Below are positions 62,385-64,000 of a DNA stretch of 64,000 nucleotides, piece by piece. Position 1 is the first letter of the stretch; the number at the start of each line of letters is the position of its first letter. The position numbers were made by a program, and so were the translations under genes. The stretch comes from Perlucidibaca wandonensis (GTDB lineage: Bacteria; Pseudomonadota; Gammaproteobacteria; Pseudomonadales; Moraxellaceae): assembly GCF_042677145.1 (NCBI RefSeq), contig NZ_JBHTIT010000002.1:62001-126000 (forward strand), in the 5' to 3' direction. The notes under the pieces are model-generated. The model was not told the origin of the DNA. It did no database searches and saw only the letters and a program-made list of their open reading frames with translations.

Positions 62385-62412
62385 CTTGAAATTCATCGAT
62401 AGACCCCACAAA
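62385..62412 (+). promoter_or_regulatory. Heat-shock (sigma-32) promoter of clpB
   Basis: The -35 element CTTGAAA (62385-62391, preceded by CC) is a perfect match. The -10 element CCCCACAAA (62404-62412) is close to CCCCATnT, and the spacer is 12 bases. The predicted leader is about 35-40 bases. ClpB is a classic heat-shock regulon member. Confidence 0.85.
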
Positions 62413-62457
62413 TCATAGACATCAGCGCATTTCGCGCGTGGACATGAGGGTCAATCG

Positions 62458-64000
62458 ATGCGCTTAGATCGCCTAACCGCCACATTACAAACTGCATTAT
62501 CCAATGCCCAATCAGCAGCTGTTGGTCGCGACCATAACAGCCTCGATCCCGTGCATTTACTGGATGCTTTATTAACGCCCGCCGACAGCGCCATTGCACC
62601 GATGATTTCGCAAGCTGGCGGTCAGCTGCCGCGCCTGCGCGTAGCTCTTAGCAAAGCGCTCGACGATCTGCCGCGCATCGCCAAATCCAGTGGCGAAATG
62701 GCACCGAATCCAGACCTAATACGTGTGCTCAATCTTGCCGATAAACTCGCGCAAGAAAAACACGACAGTTTCATCGCCAGCGAGTGGGTGCTGCTCGCCT
62801 GCATAGACGCCAATACCACGGCGGGTAAATTACTCACGCAATCAGGCCTTACTCGCGATTCATTGAGCAAAGTCATCGATGGCTTGCGCGGCGGCGAAAA
62901 CGTCAACAGCGCTGGTTCCGAAGAGCAGCGCCAAGCCTTAGAAAAATACACCATCGATCTCACCGAGCGCGCTCGAGCTGGCAAGCTCGACCCAGTCATC
63001 GGCCGCGATGAAGAAATTCGCCGCACGCTACAAGTGCTTTCGCGGCGTACCAAAAATAATCCCGTACTCATTGGTGAGCCTGGCGTCGGTAAGACCGCCA
63101 TCGTAGAAGGTCTAGCGCAGCGCATCGTCAATGGCGAAGTGCCCGATAGCCTGAAATCTAAAAGCGTTTTATCGCTAGATATGGGCGCGCTCATTGCTGG
63201 TGCCAAATTTCGTGGCGAGTTCGAAGAGCGCCTGAAGTCAGTACTCACCGCCCTGGCCAAACGCGAAGGCCAAGTCATTTTGTTTATTGACGAAATCCAC
63301 ACCATGGTCGGCGCTGGTAAAGCCGAAGGCGCGATGGATGCCGGCAATATGCTCAAGCCCGCACTGGCTCGCGGTGAATTGCATTGCGTTGGTGCCACCA
63401 CGCTCGATGAGTATCGCCAATACATTGAAAAAGATGCCGCACTTGAACGCCGCTTCCAAAAAATTCAAGTCGATGAGCCCAGCGTGGAAGACACCGTGGC
63501 CATTCTTCGCGGCTTGAAAGAGCGCTACGAATTGCACCATGGCGTCGATATTACCGATCCAGCGATTATTGCAGCCGCACGCTTGTCGCATCGCTACATC
63601 AGTGATCGCAAGCTGCCCGACAAAGCCATTGACTTGATCGATGAGGCAGCGTCGCGCATACGCTTGGAAATGGATTCACGCCCGGAGTCCATGGATCGTT
63701 TAGATCGCCGCCTCATTCAGTTGAAAATGGAGCGTGAGGCGCTGAAAAATGAAGACGATGCCGCCTCGCAGCAGCGCTTGGTGAAGTTGGAGGAAGACAT
63801 CCTCAAGCTCGAACGTGAATACGCCGATCTCGATGAGATCTGGCGTAGTGAGAAATCCTCGGTGGCCGGCGCACAGCAAGTCAAAGAGCTGCTAGAGAAG
63901 GCGCGCCTGGATTTCGATGCCGCTAAACGCCAAGGCGATCTAGAGACAATGTCAAAGTTGCAGTACGGCAGCATCCCTGAATTAGAAAAGCGTTTGGCTG
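62458..64000 (+). CDS. clpB: Disaggregase ClpB (3' end beyond window)
   Basis: The first 514 residues are present. The N domain (MRLDRLTATLQTALSNAQ, with LDPVHLLDALL) is followed by NBD1 with Walker A GEPGVGKTAIVEG and Walker B ILFIDEIHTMVG. A GAMDAGNMLKPALARGEL pore/sensor region and the start of the coiled-coil middle domain (RLIQLKMEREALKNEDD) come next. With DnaK it solubilises aggregated proteins. AGGG lies eight bases before the ATG. The frame is still open at base 64000. Confidence 0.97.
   Translation, partial: MRLDRLTATLQTALSNAQSAAVGRDHNSLDPVHLLDALLTPADSAIAPMISQAGGQLPRLRVALSKALDDLPRIAKSSGEMAPNPDLIRVLNLADKLAQEKHDSFIASEWVLLACIDANTTAGKLLTQSGLTRDSLSKVIDGLRGGENVNSAGSEEQRQALEKYTIDLTERARAGKLDPVIGRDEEIRRTLQVLSRRTKNNPVLIGEPGVGKTAIVEGLAQRIVNGEVPDSLKSKSVLSLDMGALIAGAKFRGEFEERLKSVLTALAKREGQVILFIDEIHTMVGAGKAEGAMDAGNMLKPALARGELHCVGATTLDEYRQYIEKDAALERRFQKIQVDEPSVEDTVAILRGLKERYELHHGVDITDPAIIAAARLSHRYISDRKLPDKAIDLIDEAASRIRLEMDSRPESMDRLDRRLIQLKMEREALKNEDDAASQQRLVKLEEDILKLEREYADLDEIWRSEKSSVAGAQQVKELLEKARLDFDAAKRQGDLETMSKLQYGSIPELEKRLA

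Noticed and set aside
62622..63425. 267-codon minus-strand frame at the right end
   Set aside because: It is the antisense shadow of clpB, whose plus-strand frame has clear AAA+ motifs.

Overview
The window looks like a chromosomal segment of a Gram-negative gammaproteobacterium of moderate G+C content. The evidence is the conserved gene neighbourhoods (lolB-ispE-tRNA-Gln-prs-rplY-pth-ychF; hemA-prfA-prmC-moeB; ispB/rplU-rpmA-obgE-proB; rpsT/murJ-ribF-ileS-lspA-fkpB-ispH-pilin genes-thiO; bamD/rluD-pgeF-clpB). Outer-membrane machinery (LolB, BamD, BcsC) and an FNR/Anr-type regulator agree with this. The order resembles that of Pseudomonas-like gammaproteobacteria, but the genus cannot be fixed from sequence reading alone. 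No insertion sequence, prophage, CRISPR array or rRNA operon was seen, and no stretch longer than about 300 bases lacks a gene.

Layout. 1-1.6 kb: 3' part of a phosphatase/rhodanese-like plus sulfide:quinone-reductase-like fusion gene. 1.7-6.7 kb, minus strand: housekeeping genes ychF, pth, rplY, prs, tRNA-Gln, ispE, lolB. 6.9-12.3 kb, plus strand: hemA, prfA, prmC, moeB and an ABC1 kinase-like gene. 12.5-21.6 kb: one giant gene for a lipoprotein of about 3045 residues. It carries five Calx-beta repeats, a neutral-ceramidase-like domain, a virulence-factor-lipase-like alpha/beta-hydrolase domain and a large unrecognised C-terminal part. The gene is bounded by two copies of the same terminator hairpin. 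21.7-23.7 kb: a Gcr-type membrane protein. 23.7-37.6 kb: a complete E. coli-type (type II) bacterial cellulose locus, with bcsEF leftward, bcsQABZC rightward, and a CheY-like response regulator plus bcsG leftward. 37.7-51.0 kb: ispB, rplU, rpmA, obgE, proB, a small membrane gene behind a well-placed FNR site, fnr, rpsT, murJ, ribF, ileS, lspA, fkpB, ispH. 51.1-59.2 kb: a four-gene minor-pilin operon, thiO, a small zinc-site protein, nadE and a detached, diverged PilY1-like gene. 59.2-64 kb: bamD, rluD, pgeF, a flavodoxin-family gene and the 5' part of clpB behind a heat-shock promoter.

How the genes work together. The cellulose genes encode the inner-membrane synthase (BcsA-BcsB), its cytoplasmic partners (BcsQ, BcsE, BcsF), the periplasmic cellulase (BcsZ), the outer-membrane exporter (BcsC) and a phosphoethanolamine transferase (BcsG). 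The expected product is therefore phosphoethanolamine-modified cellulose. BcsR is not seen, BcsE lacks the published c-di-GMP motif, BcsZ has a lipobox, and both divergent promoter regions carry near-perfect palindromes, so local regulation may differ from E. coli. The minor pilins and PilY1-like protein would form a type IV pilus tip or priming complex.

The least ordinary items are the giant fused hydrolase lipoprotein, the separated PilY1 relative, the FNR-box small membrane gene next to fnr, and a 10-bp hairpin that takes in the start codon of the Gcr-family gene.
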